Assembly: GCF_004016505.1 (NCBI RefSeq)
Contig: NZ_SACR01000003.1
Coordinates: 186,001-250,000 of the forward strand
Direction of reading: 5' to 3'
Source of the DNA: Rubrivivax rivuli
Lineage (GTDB): Bacteria; Pseudomonadota; Gammaproteobacteria; Burkholderiales; Burkholderiaceae_C
Length of the DNA stretch: 64,000 nucleotides
This document shows positions 62,748 through 64,000 of this stretch, piece after piece (positions within the stretch are counted from its first letter, which is position 1; each line of letters begins with the position of its first letter). A program made the translations under genes and the position numbers. The notes below the pieces were generated by a model. That model had not been told where the DNA came from and did no database searches. It saw only the letters and a list, made by a program, of their open reading frames with translations.

Positions 62748-64000
62748 ATGATCGCCAGAGACCATTTCACCTTCGCCGAGCTCGAACAGTGGCTCGACCA
62801 GAACCGCGTGACCGAGATCGAGTGCCTGGTGCCCGACCTCACCGGCGTGGCGCGCGGCAAGATCCTGCCGCGCCAGAAGTTCACCGAAGACCGCGGCATG
62901 CGCCTGCCCGAGGCCGTGGTGGCCATGGGTGTGACGGGCGAGTTCCCGGAAGAAGGCCCGTACTACGAGGTCATCAACCCCACCGACCGCGACATGCACC
63001 TGCGGCCCGACCCGAGCACGGTGCGCATCGTGCCCTGGGCCACCGACCCCACGGCGCAAGTCATCCACGATTGCTACGACCGCGAAGGCATGCTCGTGCC
63101 CTTCGCGCCGCGCAGTGTGCTGCGTCACGTGTGCGACCTCTTCGACGCCCAAGGCTGGGCGCCTGTGGTGGCGCCCGAACTCGAGTTTTACCTGGTGGCG
63201 CGCAACACCGACCCCGACGTGCCGCTGAAGCCGCCCGTGGGCCGCAGCGGCCGCGCCGAGACCAGCCGGCAGGCCTACAGCATCGACGCCGTCAACGAGT
63301 TCGACCCGCTGTTCGAGGACGTCTACGCCTATTGCGAGCGCATGGAGCTGAACGTCGACACCCTCATCCATGAGGTGGGCGCGGGGCAGATGGAGATCAA
63401 CTTCTTCCACGCCCACCCGCTGGGGTTGGCCGACGAGGTGTTCCTCTTCAAGCGCACGGTGCGCGAGGCCGCGTTGCGCCACGACATGTTCGCCACCTTC
63501 ATGGCCAAGCCCATCGCGGGCGAGCCGGGCAGCGCGATGCACATCCACCAGAGCATCGTCAGCAAGGCCACGGGCCAGAACATTTTCAGCAACCCCGATT
63601 TCACGGCCAGCAAGGAGTTCTACTGGTACATCGGCGGGCTGCAGAAGTACATCCCGGCGGCCATGGCGCTCTTCGCGCCCTACGTCAACAGCTACCGCCG
63701 CCTGGTGCGCAGCAACGCCGCGCCCATCAACATCCAGTGGGGCACCGACAACCGCACCGTCGGCATCCGCAGCCCGGTGGCCGGCGCGGCGGCCCGGCGC
63801 GTGGAGAACCGCGTGATCGGCGCCGACGCCAACCCCTACGTGGCGCTGGCTGCCACGCTGGCCTGCGGCTACCTGGGCATCATGAACAAGATCGAGCCCA
63901 GCCCCGAGTGCAAGGGCGACGCCTACCTCGGCGATTTCCAGCTGCCGCGCAGCCTGGGCGAAGCGCTGTCGCTCTTGCGCGAGGAAAAGGACCTGGCCGC
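62748..64000 (+). CDS. puuA: Gamma-glutamylputrescine synthetase (glutamine synthetase family), cut by right edge
   Basis: 417 codons are visible and the frame is open at the edge; the family has about 450-470 residues, so little is missing. The beta-grasp domain (VTEIECLVPDLTGVARGKIL) is followed by the catalytic part: PELEFYLV, HEVGAGQMEINF, GSAMHIHQS and NRTVGIRSPV. PuuA joins glutamate to putrescine, the first step of the Puu pathway. GS family members of this type are told from GlnA by context, which here is puuB-puuD. ATG 62748 is 39 bp after puuD. Confidence 0.88.
   Translation, partial: MIARDHFTFAELEQWLDQNRVTEIECLVPDLTGVARGKILPRQKFTEDRGMRLPEAVVAMGVTGEFPEEGPYYEVINPTDRDMHLRPDPSTVRIVPWATDPTAQVIHDCYDREGMLVPFAPRSVLRHVCDLFDAQGWAPVVAPELEFYLVARNTDPDVPLKPPVGRSGRAETSRQAYSIDAVNEFDPLFEDVYAYCERMELNVDTLIHEVGAGQMEINFFHAHPLGLADEVFLFKRTVREAALRHDMFATFMAKPIAGEPGSAMHIHQSIVSKATGQNIFSNPDFTASKEFYWYIGGLQKYIPAAMALFAPYVNSYRRLVRSNAAPINIQWGTDNRTVGIRSPVAGAAARRVENRVIGADANPYVALAATLACGYLGIMNKIEPSPECKGDAYLGDFQLPRSLGEALSLLREEKDLA

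Overview
The window is GC-rich chromosome from a betaproteobacterium. The rimP-nusA-infB-rbfA-truB order, the mltG-tmk-holB-pilZ-tatD block, FabI, DUF2237 and DUF4936 proteins and the protein flavour all suggest Burkholderiales (Comamonadaceae/Sphaerotilaceae-like). This is a judgement from gene content; no search was run.

Layout. 1-5755: a partial GAF sensor, tRNA-Ser(GGA), a DUF2237/SPFH/NfeD operon, a PLP amino-acid decarboxylase and convergent fabI. 5756-14632: the translation operon rimP-nusA-infB-rbfA-truB-typA, with a promoter and a hairpin-plus-T-tract in its leader. 14681-19353: an EamA transporter, a wax-ester/triacylglycerol synthase and two alpha/beta hydrolases. 19417-28428: a probable membrane-lipid cluster (EamA transporter, TIGR03790 lipoprotein, metallophosphoesterase, MGDG-synthase-like glycosyltransferase, phosphatidylserine decarboxylase, class III aminotransferase, Mpo1-like membrane protein, GT4 glycosyltransferase). 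28451-30517: a CYTH protein, a VOC relic and the SRAP protein YedK.

30668-41024 is an accessory island made of two elements side by side. The first (30668-34002) is a 3,335-bp TniQ-type transposon with TGTTG/CAACA tips, inverted arrays of about 20-bp repeats inside both ends and a perfect 5-bp target duplication (GGCCC). It keeps tniQ, a 3' scrap of tniB and an EEP-family nuclease, but has no transposase gene. Only 34 bp from its right tip lies a dif-like Xer site. A second dif-like site of the same orientation lies 6,960 bp further on. Between them is a compact element with a phage-type HTH repressor, eleven tightly packed or 4-bp-overlapping genes (spike, lysozyme, several single-span membrane proteins, an SGNH esterase), a VapC-type toxin module and a second HTH gene. 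No integrase, replication, capsid or packaging gene is recognisable. I read it as an integrative element exploiting XerCD, virus-derived but of no family I can name.

41175-55678 returns to host genes: unknown small proteins, an ankyrin protein, tatD-pilZ-holB-tmk-mltG, ygfZ, a thioesterase-GNAT fusion, an HSL-type hydrolase, an iron alcohol dehydrogenase, a GntR-controlled ABC exporter, a response regulator and a branched-chain amino acid-type binding protein. 55727-57025 is isocitrate lyase with a perfect palindrome upstream. 58161-64000 is a putrescine pathway: agmatinase, aminotransferase, puuB, puuD and the start of puuA. With the decarboxylase at 2663 it could in principle give arginine to agmatine to putrescine to GABA/succinate, if that enzyme acts on arginine.
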